Shown: positions 34,282 through 42,356 of the stretch, piece by piece
How the letters are laid out: the number at the start of each line of letters is the position of its first letter
Position numbering within the stretch: position 1 is the stretch's first letter
NCBI RefSeq assembly: GCF_000255655.1
Contig: NZ_JH636436.1
Coordinates: forward strand, 957,765 to 1,021,436
Reading direction: 5' to 3'
DNA: 63,672 nt
Source of the DNA: Schlesneria paludicola DSM 18645
GTDB taxonomy: Bacteria > Planctomycetota > Planctomycetia > Planctomycetales > Planctomycetaceae
The notes under the pieces: generated by a model
What the model was told of the DNA's origin: nothing
The model's input: the letters and a program-made list of their open reading frames with translations, nothing else
Databases searched by the model: none
Position numbers and translations under genes: made by a program

Positions 34282-35799
34282 TTATTCGCAGATTTTCGCC
34301 AGCAGTTTCTCGCGAACGGTCTGCGGATCGGCCCCCTTGACGGCTTTCATGACTTGTCCGATCAGTGCGCCGACGGCTTTCTCGTTCCCTGATTTGTAGT
34401 CGGCAATCGCTTTGGCACTGCGTGACAGCACTTCGACAATGGCCGTGTCGATGGCACCAGTGTCCTGAACGATGGCCAGTCCCCGTGCGGCGATAATCTC
34501 GTCGATGCGTGAGATCGAGGGGACCGCTTCCGCATCGCCTGCGTCTGTCAACAGCGTTGAAAAGACCTCGCGTGCAGACTTGATCGTGATCTGCTTTTTG
34601 TTAATCCGTTCCAGAATCGCGGCCAGAACCGGCGGACGAATCGGAAACTCAGCGATCGTGACGCTGCGTTCTTTCAACTCGCGCTGGATGTCCTGGGTCA
34701 ACCAGTTGGCCGCTTGCTTACCGTCTCCGCACGACTTGGCGACATCTTCAAAGTAATCGGCGACGGGACGTCCCTGATCAATGATGACGGCTGCGTCGTA
34801 CGCAGTCAGTTGATAGTCCGCCAGAAATCGCTCACGCCGGACCGCGGGCCGCTCGACCATGTCACTTCGGATCGCCGCCAGAAGCGGATCGTCTGGGATC
34901 ACCGGAACCAGGTCCGGGTCCGGGAAGTACCGATAGTCGGCGGCTTCCTCTTTTTCCCGCAGCGGATAGGTCACGCCACGATTCGGATCGAAGCCGACGG
35001 TGCGCTTGTGCCCGCCTTTCGCGCCCATTCGAATTCCAGTCGCTTGAAATGACTCCCACTGCCGGGCGACTTCGTATTCAATAGCCTGTTCTGTAAAGCG
35101 AAAGCTGTTCAGGTTCTTGATTTCGACGATCGGAGTCGGGATCTTGGTTCCGTCGGGCTGAATGACATGCAGGTTGACGTTGGCATCACAACGCAAACTG
35201 CCTTCTTGCATGTTGCAGTCCGAGACTTCCAGATACGTCAACAGCAGTTTTAATTCTTCGAGGAATCGACGCGCTTCGTCGGCCGAACGCAGATCAGGCT
35301 CTGTGACAATTTCGACCAAGGGTGTGCCGGCACGATTCAAATCGACACGGCTCTCACGGCCGCGTCCCGATTCATCGTGCATGTTCTTGCCCGCGTCTTC
35401 TTCCAGGTGCGCCCGCAGAATCCGGACGCGCCGTACGCCATCCGTCGCGGTTCCCGCTTCGTCGCTCAGCGTCACGTCGACGTGACCATCATGGCTGAAG
35501 GGCAGGTCGTATTGACTGATCTGATAGCCCTTGGGGAGATCGGGATAGAAATACTGTTTGCGATCCCATTTGGTGAACGGGGCAATCTGACAGTTCAATC
35601 CCAACGCCGTCTTGATGCCCAAGTGATAGGCCCGCTCGTTCAGGACCGGCAACGCGCCGGGCAGTCCCAGGCAGACGGGGCAGGTTTGCACGTTGGGATG
35701 GTCAGGATTGAACGCCGTCGAGCAACCACAGAAGATCTTCGTCTTCGTCTGCAGTTGAACGTGAATTTCCAGGCCAATAATGATTTCGTACGACATCAT
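34282..35799 (-). CDS. gatB: Aspartyl/glutamyl-tRNA amidotransferase subunit B
   Basis: GatB is the kinase/tRNA-binding subunit of GatCAB, which converts Glu-tRNA(Gln) and Asp-tRNA(Asn) to the correct aminoacyl-tRNA. Family motifs are [35 protein letters not shown] with its zinc Cys pair, [20 protein letters not shown], and a C-terminal YqeY/GatB tail domain (about 360-505). Start choice: MMSYEII at 35799 matches the family; an ATG at 35817 adds six residues. gatA and gatC are not in the window. Confidence 0.95.
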   Translation of the reverse strand: MMSYEIIIGLEIHVQLQTKTKIFCGCSTAFNPDHPNVQTCPVCLGLPGALPVLNERAYHLGIKTALGLNCQIAPFTKWDRKQYFYPDLPKGYQISQYDLPFSHDGHVDVTLSDEAGTATDGVRRVRILRAHLEEDAGKNMHDESGRGRESRVDLNRAGTPLVEIVTEPDLRSADEARRFLEELKLLLTYLEVSDCNMQEGSLRCDANVNLHVIQPDGTKIPTPIVEIKNLNSFRFTEQAIEYEVARQWESFQATGIRMGAKGGHKRTVGFDPNRGVTYPLREKEEAADYRYFPDPDLVPVIPDDPLLAAIRSDMVERPAVRRERFLADYQLTAYDAAVIIDQGRPVADYFEDVAKSCGDGKQAANWLTQDIQRELKERSVTIAEFPIRPPVLAAILERINKKQITIKSAREVFSTLLTDAGDAEAVPSISRIDEIIAARGLAIVQDTGAIDTAIVEVLSRSAKAIADYKSGNEKAVGALIGQVMKAVKGADPQTVREKLLAKICE

Positions 35800-35951
35800 G
35801 TTCTCGACAGTGATCATGTTCTCGATCGTGGGCTCGGTCCAGATCGCCTGCTCGCATCGCGAGAGGCCGGCCGAAGCGAGTTTGAGATGGATGCAAACAC
35901 CGCGTCCATACCATTTCTGATCCGCATCGCGCTCGGATCACTTCACAAGGG

Positions 35952-36839
35952 CTACGACGAACTCTCGCTCAGTTCGCTGACCGAATCCCAACAGATCTTC
36001 GCCGAAGCGACCGCTTTGGCCAAGTCGGGCGATTCGTCCAGGATCTCTTTCGCCGCCGTGGTGGGATTTTCACTCAGCGCAAGCGCCGCCGCCTGTTGCT
36101 CAACCGTCGATCCGCTGGTCAGCAATTGCTTCAGGTCTGCCAGGGCCTCGACGTCCGCAAAACGCCCCACACAACGCCACATATCCGGCGGTATCGCTCG
36201 TTTGGCGGCTCGACGCTCCTGGATGAAATCGCGGACCATGGATGCCAGAGGTGCATTGGCGCGCTGGTCCAGCCCCATGATCGGTGCCATGGGGACGCCG
36301 ATGAACTGGCACTTCAGGACCATTTGATTCCATTGATCGTCCGAAAACTGCTCGGACGGGTATGGATTGCGATGAGCCACCGCGCAAAAGACGGCCTTGA
36401 TATTGGTTCGAATCCCTTCTGCCGCGCGCAAGACATGTGCGGTCGGATGCGGCAACAAGGGCAGGGCTTGGTAGAGCGCGACGAGCTCGCCGACATCACC
36501 GGTTCCAAAGAGCCCATCCAGAATCGAGACCAGTCCTTCGGGGGAGTGTGCGGGAACCGACAGCACCAGCAACGTACGAACTACCTGGTCGACGCTCCAC
36601 CCTCGCGGATCCCAACCGGGCCGAATGGCACTCGCCGCGGACAATTCCACCTCGGTCAGCGCCAGGTCCGCTTTGCCAACCTTGCGTGGCGTCAGGCCAA
36701 ACGCGAGCTGCAGGGATTTCTTGTCGCCCGTTTGCACGGCCGTCAGTCGTTCCCGAAGCCAAGTGGCCGCCGGCGCCTCAAGCCGAGACGCCAGCCAGTT
36801 CTGCAGAAGTTCAGCAATTCTCGCGCAATCCGGAATCAC
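35952..36839 (-). CDS. eboA: EboA domain protein
   Basis: A helical protein of 295 residues. Hallmark EboA stretches are AIRPGWDPRGWSVDQVVRTL, VALYQALPLLPHPTAHVLRA, AEGIRTNIKAVFCAVAHRNP and QWNQMVLKCQFIGVP. EboA belongs to the ebo (edb) gene set, which in cyanobacteria and other phyla is linked to moving a metabolite precursor to the periplasm; EboA itself has no assigned reaction. Here no eboB-F genes are visible. It starts with GTG at 36839, 7 bases after GAGAGGGA, and follows the FmdB-like gene after 27 bases. Confidence 0.85.
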   Translation of the reverse strand: MIPDCARIAELLQNWLASRLEAPAATWLRERLTAVQTGDKKSLQLAFGLTPRKVGKADLALTEVELSAASAIRPGWDPRGWSVDQVVRTLLVLSVPAHSPEGLVSILDGLFGTGDVGELVALYQALPLLPHPTAHVLRAAEGIRTNIKAVFCAVAHRNPYPSEQFSDDQWNQMVLKCQFIGVPMAPIMGLDQRANAPLASMVRDFIQERRAAKRAIPPDMWRCVGRFADVEALADLKQLLTSGSTVEQQAAALALSENPTTAAKEILDESPDLAKAVASAKICWDSVSELSESSS

Positions 36840-36866
36840 AAGATTCCCTCTCTACAAATTCATGCA

Positions 36867-37115
36867 TCAGTGGCCACCGCAACTGGTCGGGTTCCCACAA
36901 CATCCCGCCATCGGCAATTGGGGAATCGCGGTGGGAATCGGCAGGGCAATTCCACCCGAAATCACGCGTTCGATCGGTGTGTCGAGCGGTGTCTTTCCGG
37001 GGTCTTGTTGCGTTCGCTGGCAAAGTTCACCCCAGGTGGACAGCGATTCTTTCATGCTGTGCTGCACGCTCAGCGTTTGCTGATTGTTGGCGCAGTGGTA
37101 GTCGTAAGTTGGCAT
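36867..37115 (-). CDS. Small FmdB-like Cys-containing protein lacking the usual first zinc pair
   Basis: A protein of 82 residues starting MPTYDYHCANNQQTL, the opening of FmdB-type regulators (normally MPxYDYxCxxCG). The second Cys of the first pair is replaced, and the remaining Cys residues cluster at the end (AGCCGNPTSCGGH), an arrangement more like a metal or thiol tail. A GGAG ribosome site precedes the ATG by about 11 bases. It sits 35 bases after the Tat isomerase gene and 27 before eboA, so the three are probably co-transcribed. Function is unknown. Confidence 0.65.
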   Translation of the reverse strand: MPTYDYHCANNQQTLSVQHSMKESLSTWGELCQRTQQDPGKTPLDTPIERVISGGIALPIPTAIPQLPMAGCCGNPTSCGGH

Positions 37116-37150
37116 GTTTTCTTTCTCCTGACGTGCGAGGTTCGGTCTGA

Positions 37151-38068
37151 TCAACCCGATCGCTGGCGCGCTTCGGCCAGCATCTTGTCGAACAGTTTCT
37201 TTTGTGTGATCAATTGCTCGGCAGCGTCCGCCGGGGACGCACCTTCTTCCAACATCATCCAGCCTGAATAATCGGCTTTCACGAACAGATCGAGCAGTTT
37301 GGCCCACGGATATTTTTCGAAGTCAAAACAGCGGACGTGAGTCGTGCGGCCCAGACGATGCTTCACCAGATTGAAATTGTACTCGAGACCGGGGGCTTCC
37401 AAGTCCTGTGGATTCGAATTCCAGCAGATCGCCACGTTCGGATTGTCGGCCACATCCAGAATCGACTTGATCGTCGGCAACTGGGCACACTTGCCGTGAA
37501 CTTCGAGTCGAATCTGCTGCCCAAATCCCAGGGCGTATTCGGCGACTTGATTGAGCGACTTTCCGATCTGTTCGATCGTTTTTTCACGCGAAACGTTCTC
37601 GTGAAACGAATCTGGTTTCACTTTGACGCCCGAACCCCCGCAGTCGTGGCTCAACCGGATAAAATCCTTGGTTGCTTCGATGGCCTTATTCAACACGGCG
37701 GGGTCGGGGTTGTCGAATTTTTCGTTGCTGCCGATGCCGACAAACTGAACCGGACTGGCCTCGAACTGCTTTCGGACCTCACTTCGCTGCGCGTCAGTCA
37801 GACTCGGTTCGACCCCGTGCTTATGCGTTGTGCGCAATTCCACGGCATGCACCTGGGCCGCTTCGCAGTTCTTGATAATTGTCGGCAGGTCCCAGTCCTT
37901 GGCCCAATTGTAGGTCACCAGGCCATATCGGATGTCCCCCCCTTTTTTCTCGCCGGCGGCTGACGTTTCGTCGGCAAGCAGCGCCTGGGATGCGCCAAAG
38001 GCTCCGAACGCCGCCGTCCCCGTCAGGCTGGCCACAGCCAGAAATTCGCGTCGAGAAAGGTATGACAT
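37151..38068 (-). CDS. Tat-exported sugar phosphate isomerase/epimerase-type TIM-barrel protein
   Basis: A protein of 305 residues with a twin-arginine signal (LSRREFLAVASLTGTAAFG) and then an AP-endonuclease-2/xylose-isomerase-like TIM barrel. Barrel strands and metal ligands show in AVELRTTHKHG, GSGVKVKPDSF, IRLEVHGKC, NVAICWNSNPQ, VRCFDFEKY and SGWMMLEEG. It would act outside the inner membrane on a sugar-like compound; the substrate is unknown. The ATG at 38068 is preferred since it places the Tat motif at the start; a longer form would begin at 38203. It heads the probable unit with the FmdB-like gene and eboA. Confidence 0.85.
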   Translation of the reverse strand: MSYLSRREFLAVASLTGTAAFGAFGASQALLADETSAAGEKKGGDIRYGLVTYNWAKDWDLPTIIKNCEAAQVHAVELRTTHKHGVEPSLTDAQRSEVRKQFEASPVQFVGIGSNEKFDNPDPAVLNKAIEATKDFIRLSHDCGGSGVKVKPDSFHENVSREKTIEQIGKSLNQVAEYALGFGQQIRLEVHGKCAQLPTIKSILDVADNPNVAICWNSNPQDLEAPGLEYNFNLVKHRLGRTTHVRCFDFEKYPWAKLLDLFVKADYSGWMMLEEGASPADAAEQLITQKKLFDKMLAEARQRSG

Positions 38069-38430
38069 CACCGAAGTCCTTTGATTTGAGGAATGGGTGT
38101 CGTGCAACAACTTGCACGCATCGAGCATGCTGGCCAGTCTGTTCGACGCCTGCCGCAGTTCGGTACGACCGAACAACCGCGAAAACGCCCTGATTTTCAG
38201 CATTCTTCAGGAAAGAGACTATCACGCCCGCCTTTGGGGCGGCAAGTCACACCTCACCCGCCTGACGAACACGATCCTCGTGATGACGGAACGGCGTGGA
38301 CGTCGATCAATCGCACGCTCAGGCCGTTCAAAAGCGGACGCTTGGGAACACTCGGATGGCATGTGCAGGCAATGAAACCTGGGCGACGAGGAATCAAGCC
38401 GAATGTCACGAGGGGTATTATTTTCGCTAT
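38069..38430. other. Spacer upstream of the Tat isomerase gene
   Basis: About 360 bases between the isomerase start and repeat copy B2. The frames here are short and mutually overlapping. It should hold the promoter of the isomerase-FmdB-eboA unit; none can be pinpointed. Confidence 0.35.
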
Positions 38431-38536
38431 CTAACAGCCTGTTGAAGTAACGGGCACTGGCTCCGTCCTGATGAAAAAACACCAAGATATATTGGCGGAC
38501 AAGGTACCTGTTCCCCTTACTTCAATAGGATGCTAA
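38431..38536 (-). repeat. Family B palindromic mobile element, copy B2
   Basis: A 98-bp body (38435-38532) flanked by CTAA (38431-38434 and 38533-38536). It lies opposite to B1, so CTAA equals TTAG on the other strand. Ends are CAGCCTGTTGAAGTAA and the partner TTACTTCAATAGGATG. Internal CACTGGCTCC and GGTACCTGTTCCCC match the family cores. Length is identical to B1. Confidence 0.8.
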
Positions 38537-38620
38537 CTGTCTCTGTGCGTAATTTTTGAGCTATTAAATCACAGCACTTGTAAATTCGCTTGACACAGGA
38601 AATTCGAGAGGAGTATACAG

Positions 38621-38887
38621 CTGTCTCAATTTGTGTTTGATGTGCAATATTTAACCGGAATGTTCATCATGGGCTATGGGGTTTTGGCGGCCAAAGGGGG
38701 CGGTTTTTCCTCACTCGTGAGCTGGTTGATCCGTGTTGTGATCTACGACATTTGTATCACCACGATCGCGGAAGTCTTTCAGGTTCCTCGTATTGTCGCG
38801 CTCTTTATTTTTCTGGGGATTCTCGCCGCCATCGCGTTCGGTGGGTATCTTCTGAAATCGAAGTATGCTGGCAGCGTTGACGACTGA
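38621..38887 (+). CDS. Small membrane protein with likely non-AUG start
   Basis: A protein of about 84-88 residues with two or three hydrophobic segments (YLTGMFIMGYGVLAAKGG; LIRVVIYDICITTIAEVF; ALFIFLGILAAIAFGGYLL), so probably an inner-membrane protein. GAGAGGAG (38606-38613) lies 7 bases before a CTG codon at 38621 in the right frame, while the first GTG is at 38633, 19 bases from it. The CTG is thus the better start, giving a SQF prefix. It is bracketed by mobile elements B2 and A4, and A4's target duplication overlaps its stop codon. Function is unknown. Confidence 0.6.
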   Translation: MSQFVFDVQYLTGMFIMGYGVLAAKGGGFSSLVSWLIRVVIYDICITTIAEVFQVPRIVALFIFLGILAAIAFGGYLLKSKYAGSVDD

Positions 38888-38893
38888 TTCTGC

Positions 38894-39028
38894 GTAACCG
38901 TTCACAGGCCGGGGACTGGCTTATTTTCCCGTGGTAAAGGGAAGGATAGCCCGAGTCGATGCACTCTCGATTCCGATTGAACCGGGAAACTTGGCCTGTC
39001 ACCCTCTCTTCGCGCTGTGAACGGTGAC
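38894..39028 (+). repeat. Family A palindromic mobile element, copy A4
   Basis: A 135-bp copy, GTAACCGTTCACAGG to CTGTGAACGGTGAC, with the same orientation as A1. Flanks TGATTCTGC (38885-38893) and TGATTCCGC (39029-39037) agree at 8 of 9 bases and form the target duplication. Insertion was at the stop codon of the small membrane protein, without changing its sequence. Confidence 0.85.
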
Positions 39029-39159
39029 TGATTCCGCTTGCACCAGCCCATCCAGCATGCGGCCTGTCTGGGGGCGCGGAATTGCGTCATCTGGTTGCGG
39101 GCGTCTGAACGGGACGCGGTCCCGTTCTTGTCCTATTTCAACGTCGAAACACGCAATTT

Positions 39160-39849
39160 ATGGAATTCCAGATTCGTCATGCACCCGTCTTCACGGTGGT
39201 GGAATTCCAACTGAACGAATCGGAAGAGGTTGTCGCTCAGCCCAACAGCATGATTTCGTTTACGCCTGGGATCCATATCTCTGCCGCAATTGGGCAGACC
39301 CAGGGTGAAGGTAGCTGGTTTGCGGGTTTCAAAAGTCTACTGGGGGGGGAATCATTTTTCCGCGCCGTGTTTCGCGCGAAACGTGATGCTCAAACATTGT
39401 TGTTGGCCCCTGATAATAATGGCGACATCTTGCCGATCGAATTAAACGCGTCGGAAACCTGGTACTTGAGCCGAGGGTCCTATCTCGCACATATCGGTGA
39501 CTGCCGGTTGGACGCGAGGTATGGCGGGGTGAAGGGCGTGCTTTCAAAGACCGGATTATTCCTGTTACACGTTTCGGGCGTCGGCACGCTGTTCTGTCAG
39601 ACGTACGGCGCGATCATGGAACGAGAGCTGGGCGAAGGTGAGCAATTTCTGATCGACAATCGATACGTCGTCGCGTTTTCCGGCACGGTCGAGTACGAAC
39701 TGGTGAAAGCCAGTCGTTCCCTGCGGCATTCGTTCATGTCGGGCGAAGGAATGGTGAATCGATACACGGGACCAGGGCGCGTTTACTATCAGACACGTGC
39801 CAAACCGTCGCTCGGTTTCTTCGGGCTCCTCTTAAATGCCATGACGTGA
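39160..39849 (+). CDS. AIM24-family protein
   Basis: A protein of 229 residues of the AIM24/TIGR00266 family, built mainly of beta strands. Signature regions are VVAQPNSMISFTPGI, LLGGESFFRAVFRAK, LLLAPDNNGDILPIEL, LSRGSYLAHI and SGVGTLFCQTYGAI. In mitochondria and bacteria these proteins are tied to membrane organisation and stress, but no enzyme activity is known. It ends 15 bases before the M48 protease gene, likely in the same transcript. The ATG at 39160 starts the conserved domain. Confidence 0.85.
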   Translation: MEFQIRHAPVFTVVEFQLNESEEVVAQPNSMISFTPGIHISAAIGQTQGEGSWFAGFKSLLGGESFFRAVFRAKRDAQTLLLAPDNNGDILPIELNASETWYLSRGSYLAHIGDCRLDARYGGVKGVLSKTGLFLLHVSGVGTLFCQTYGAIMERELGEGEQFLIDNRYVVAFSGTVEYELVKASRSLRHSFMSGEGMVNRYTGPGRVYYQTRAKPSLGFFGLLLNAMT

Positions 39850-39864
39850 GGATTGACGGATATC

Positions 39865-41196
39865 ATGCTTGTTGACGACACGATCCCGGTACAGTCCGAG
39901 CTGATCGAGCGTGTTCGGCGGGCCAATCGTCTCGCGATACCCTGGGTGCTGATTCAGTTTGTGCTGGCGATTGCGCTGGCAACCTTCGTGAACTGGCCGC
40001 AGATTCTGGAGGAACCGCTGATTGCGGTGGTGGCCGTGCTCGTGATTGTCGGTCCGTTCCTGATGAGCATTCTGCGGCGTTACGCGCTGAACAAGCGAGA
40101 AATTGGCGATCTGAAAGAACACACAACGTTTGGTGAGTTCGACAAGTATCGTCTGCGGTTCCTGGTGAACGACACACTCAATCGCCTCAATTTGCCTTTG
40201 CCCGGCCCGCCGGTTTACATCACCTCTGACAAATCTCTGAATGCCAGTTCCGTTCACTTGGGTGTCGGAGGAGCGTTTCGTTCGTTGAACGGCGTCTACC
40301 TGAATCGTCAACTGCTTCATCATCTGACGTCGGCCGAGGTGCAGGACATCATTGGCCACGAACTGGGGCATTTCTATCGTTACTACCTCTTGAGCGAGAG
40401 ATTTCACGGAATCACGCTGGCCTTGGGAGCATTGAGCGGACTGGTCGTCACGCAGGTGCTCGGAATGTCGAGCTTGATCAGCATGTTCGCACTCTCTGTG
40501 TGTGGTTCGGTCTACTGGATGGTTTCCGGCTATTTGATCGCCCGAAATGCCATGGCGATTGAATACTTGTGTGATGGTTTCGGTGCGCAGGTTCATGGGA
40601 TTGCTGTTTCGATCAACGGGCTATTGAAGCTGGGCGTGGAAGACGAGATGCAGTTGGCCATTCAATACCAGCAACTTGCCACTCGTGGAAAAAAGAATTT
40701 GAATGCGCTCGATGTGATCGAGGCCATCGATGCGGCGATCCCCTACGGTCACAGGTCACGCGAAGAAATCGAGCGATCCGTCACGGAAGCGATCAAGCAG
40801 CGATCCCAGCATCGCAACAAACCATCTCTCGCCGGTTTTTTTGAGTATGCCTGGAAGAGCGATGACGACGAAGACGAAGTCGAAGACCTGTTGAAAAAGA
40901 TCCAACGGGCCCAGAATGTTCCACGGTTGGACTGGGAACGACTGCTCAAACGGCCAGATCGAATTGACCTAAGCGAACAGGAGATTCCGCCGTTGGTCGA
41001 AATGATCGTGACCCATCCGGATGAAGTCTTATTCCGCACACCCGGAGAACTTGGCGACACGGACGGCGTCCATCCGCCAATTGCCGCGAGAATCCTGTAT
41101 CTGTGGAAAAACCGCGCCGAGATCGAAGCCGCTCGCAAAGGGATCGCTACCGAGAGCACACGGCGATCAAGAGTTGATCGCGGACTAACGCGTTAA
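39865..41196 (+). CDS. M48-family membrane metalloprotease
   Basis: A protein of 443 residues with two transmembrane helices near the N-terminus (about 25-65) and more after the active site. The zinc site is HELGH in VQDIIGHELGHFYRYYLL (about 170-174); the third ligand is probably the Glu in AIEYLCDGFGAQ (about 236), as in HtpX/Ste24 enzymes. It would degrade or process membrane proteins from the cytoplasmic side. The ATG at 39865 was taken; TGAGGA (39846-39851) is too near to a TTG at 39853. It partners with AIM24 upstream, and its end overlaps that of the convergent oxidoreductase gene by 12 bases. Confidence 0.85.
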   Translation: MLVDDTIPVQSELIERVRRANRLAIPWVLIQFVLAIALATFVNWPQILEEPLIAVVAVLVIVGPFLMSILRRYALNKREIGDLKEHTTFGEFDKYRLRFLVNDTLNRLNLPLPGPPVYITSDKSLNASSVHLGVGGAFRSLNGVYLNRQLLHHLTSAEVQDIIGHELGHFYRYYLLSERFHGITLALGALSGLVVTQVLGMSSLISMFALSVCGSVYWMVSGYLIARNAMAIEYLCDGFGAQVHGIAVSINGLLKLGVEDEMQLAIQYQQLATRGKKNLNALDVIEAIDAAIPYGHRSREEIERSVTEAIKQRSQHRNKPSLAGFFEYAWKSDDDEDEVEDLLKKIQRAQNVPRLDWERLLKRPDRIDLSEQEIPPLVEMIVTHPDEVLFRTPGELGDTDGVHPPIAARILYLWKNRAEIEAARKGIATESTRRSRVDRGLTR

Positions 41197-42294
41197 CAAC
41201 GTCAGCGGGTTCTCTCGTTGAGTCAGCGGAAAGGTGACCGGTCGGTTCAGGCGATGCGATTCGAATACAGCCGAGATCATCTCCACCGTCCAGCGGGCGT
41301 CGTACATGTTGCTGCGTGGCTGGCGTTGTTCGTGAATCGATTGCACCAGGTCGTTCACGATCGCGACGTTACCGGCTTCAACGCCGCTTCGCTCGATTGT
41401 TTCCGGTTCGTTGATTCCGTTTGAAGTCACGGGCAGCCATGTTCCCTGGCCGCGACCGGGGCACCAACTTGGATCTCGCAGCAGAAAGCATGTTGCGGGG
41501 TAGCCAAACTCGATGTCGGCGATACCTCGACTGCCGAACACCTGGACACCGAATCGAGACGGTTCGATGCCCTGATCGCGGCGTGATGCAAAGAACCCGG
41601 TGACTCCATTGGCAAACCGATAGGTGGCCTGCAGATGATCGCCGGCGAGCGGTCCAATCCCTTCATTGCCTTCGGCGACATCGGCCTTGGTGACACGCTG
41701 GCCCTTGGCGTAGACCGCTCCATAGCATTCAACGGGATCGCCAGCGATGACGCGCATCAGATCCATCACGTGTGAACCAAGCACCCACAGGTCTTCGCCG
41801 CCGCCGCGATGATCTTCTTTCCCGCGACCGCGCACTTCCAGAACATCGCCGATTTCACCCGCTTGAATCAGCCCTTTCAGAACCTGGAGCGATGGCGAGT
41901 AGCGAGTTTGAAAGGCGATCGCCAGTTTGAGATGCCGCATCTCGCAGGCCCGCACGATGTCATCCGCCTCGGCGGGCGTGCGGCAAAACGGCTTGTCCGC
42001 AAACACGTGACATCCATGCTCGGCGGCCGCGACCATCATGTCGCGATGCTGGTCGATCCAGCGCGGGGCCACCGCAACCAGATCCAGTTTTTCTTTCGCC
42101 AGCATCGTGCGATAGTCGGCGTAGCTTGTCGCCGCGCCCGTGATTTTTTGCACATAGGCGCGGCCTGCCTCGACTTCATCCGCAATCGCGACCACTTCGG
42201 TTTCAGGAATTTGATTCCAGACCGAGTCTAGCCAGTGGCCGTAGTCACCTTTGCCAGTCCGTCCAATGATTCCAACTCGCAGTTTTCGACTCAT
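41185..42294 (-). CDS. Gfo/Idh/MocA-family oxidoreductase
   Basis: A NAD(P)-dependent dehydrogenase of 369 residues. The Rossmann motif is RVGIIGRTGKGDYG (about 6-19); the catalytic-site lysine lies in HVFADKPFCRTP (about 98-109), where EKP is usual. The C-terminal half is the typical open-faced beta-sheet domain (GSHVMDLMRVIAG, TGFFASRRDQG). The substrate is probably a sugar or inositol derivative. No signal peptide is present, unlike the related protein at 47.0-48.3 kb. trpE lies just upstream on the same strand. Confidence 0.88.
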   Translation of the reverse strand: MSRKLRVGIIGRTGKGDYGHWLDSVWNQIPETEVVAIADEVEAGRAYVQKITGAATSYADYRTMLAKEKLDLVAVAPRWIDQHRDMMVAAAEHGCHVFADKPFCRTPAEADDIVRACEMRHLKLAIAFQTRYSPSLQVLKGLIQAGEIGDVLEVRGRGKEDHRGGGEDLWVLGSHVMDLMRVIAGDPVECYGAVYAKGQRVTKADVAEGNEGIGPLAGDHLQATYRFANGVTGFFASRRDQGIEPSRFGVQVFGSRGIADIEFGYPATCFLLRDPSWCPGRGQGTWLPVTSNGINEPETIERSGVEAGNVAIVNDLVQSIHEQRQPRSNMYDARWTVEMISAVFESHRLNRPVTFPLTQRENPLTLLTR

Positions 42295-42356
42295 CGGAAG
42301 GTCTTATCCAACTGAAGAGATTCTCGACGACGGGGTCAAGGACGAGACGCGGCCTC

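Noticed and set aside
36395..36420. A T-loop-like GGTTCGAATCCC suggestive of a tRNA
   Set aside because: It lies inside eboA, and no acceptor, D or anticodon stems can be formed around it.
36096..37271. A 391-residue open frame on the plus strand
   Set aside because: It is the shadow of eboA and the FmdB-like gene, both of which have family motifs and ribosome sites.
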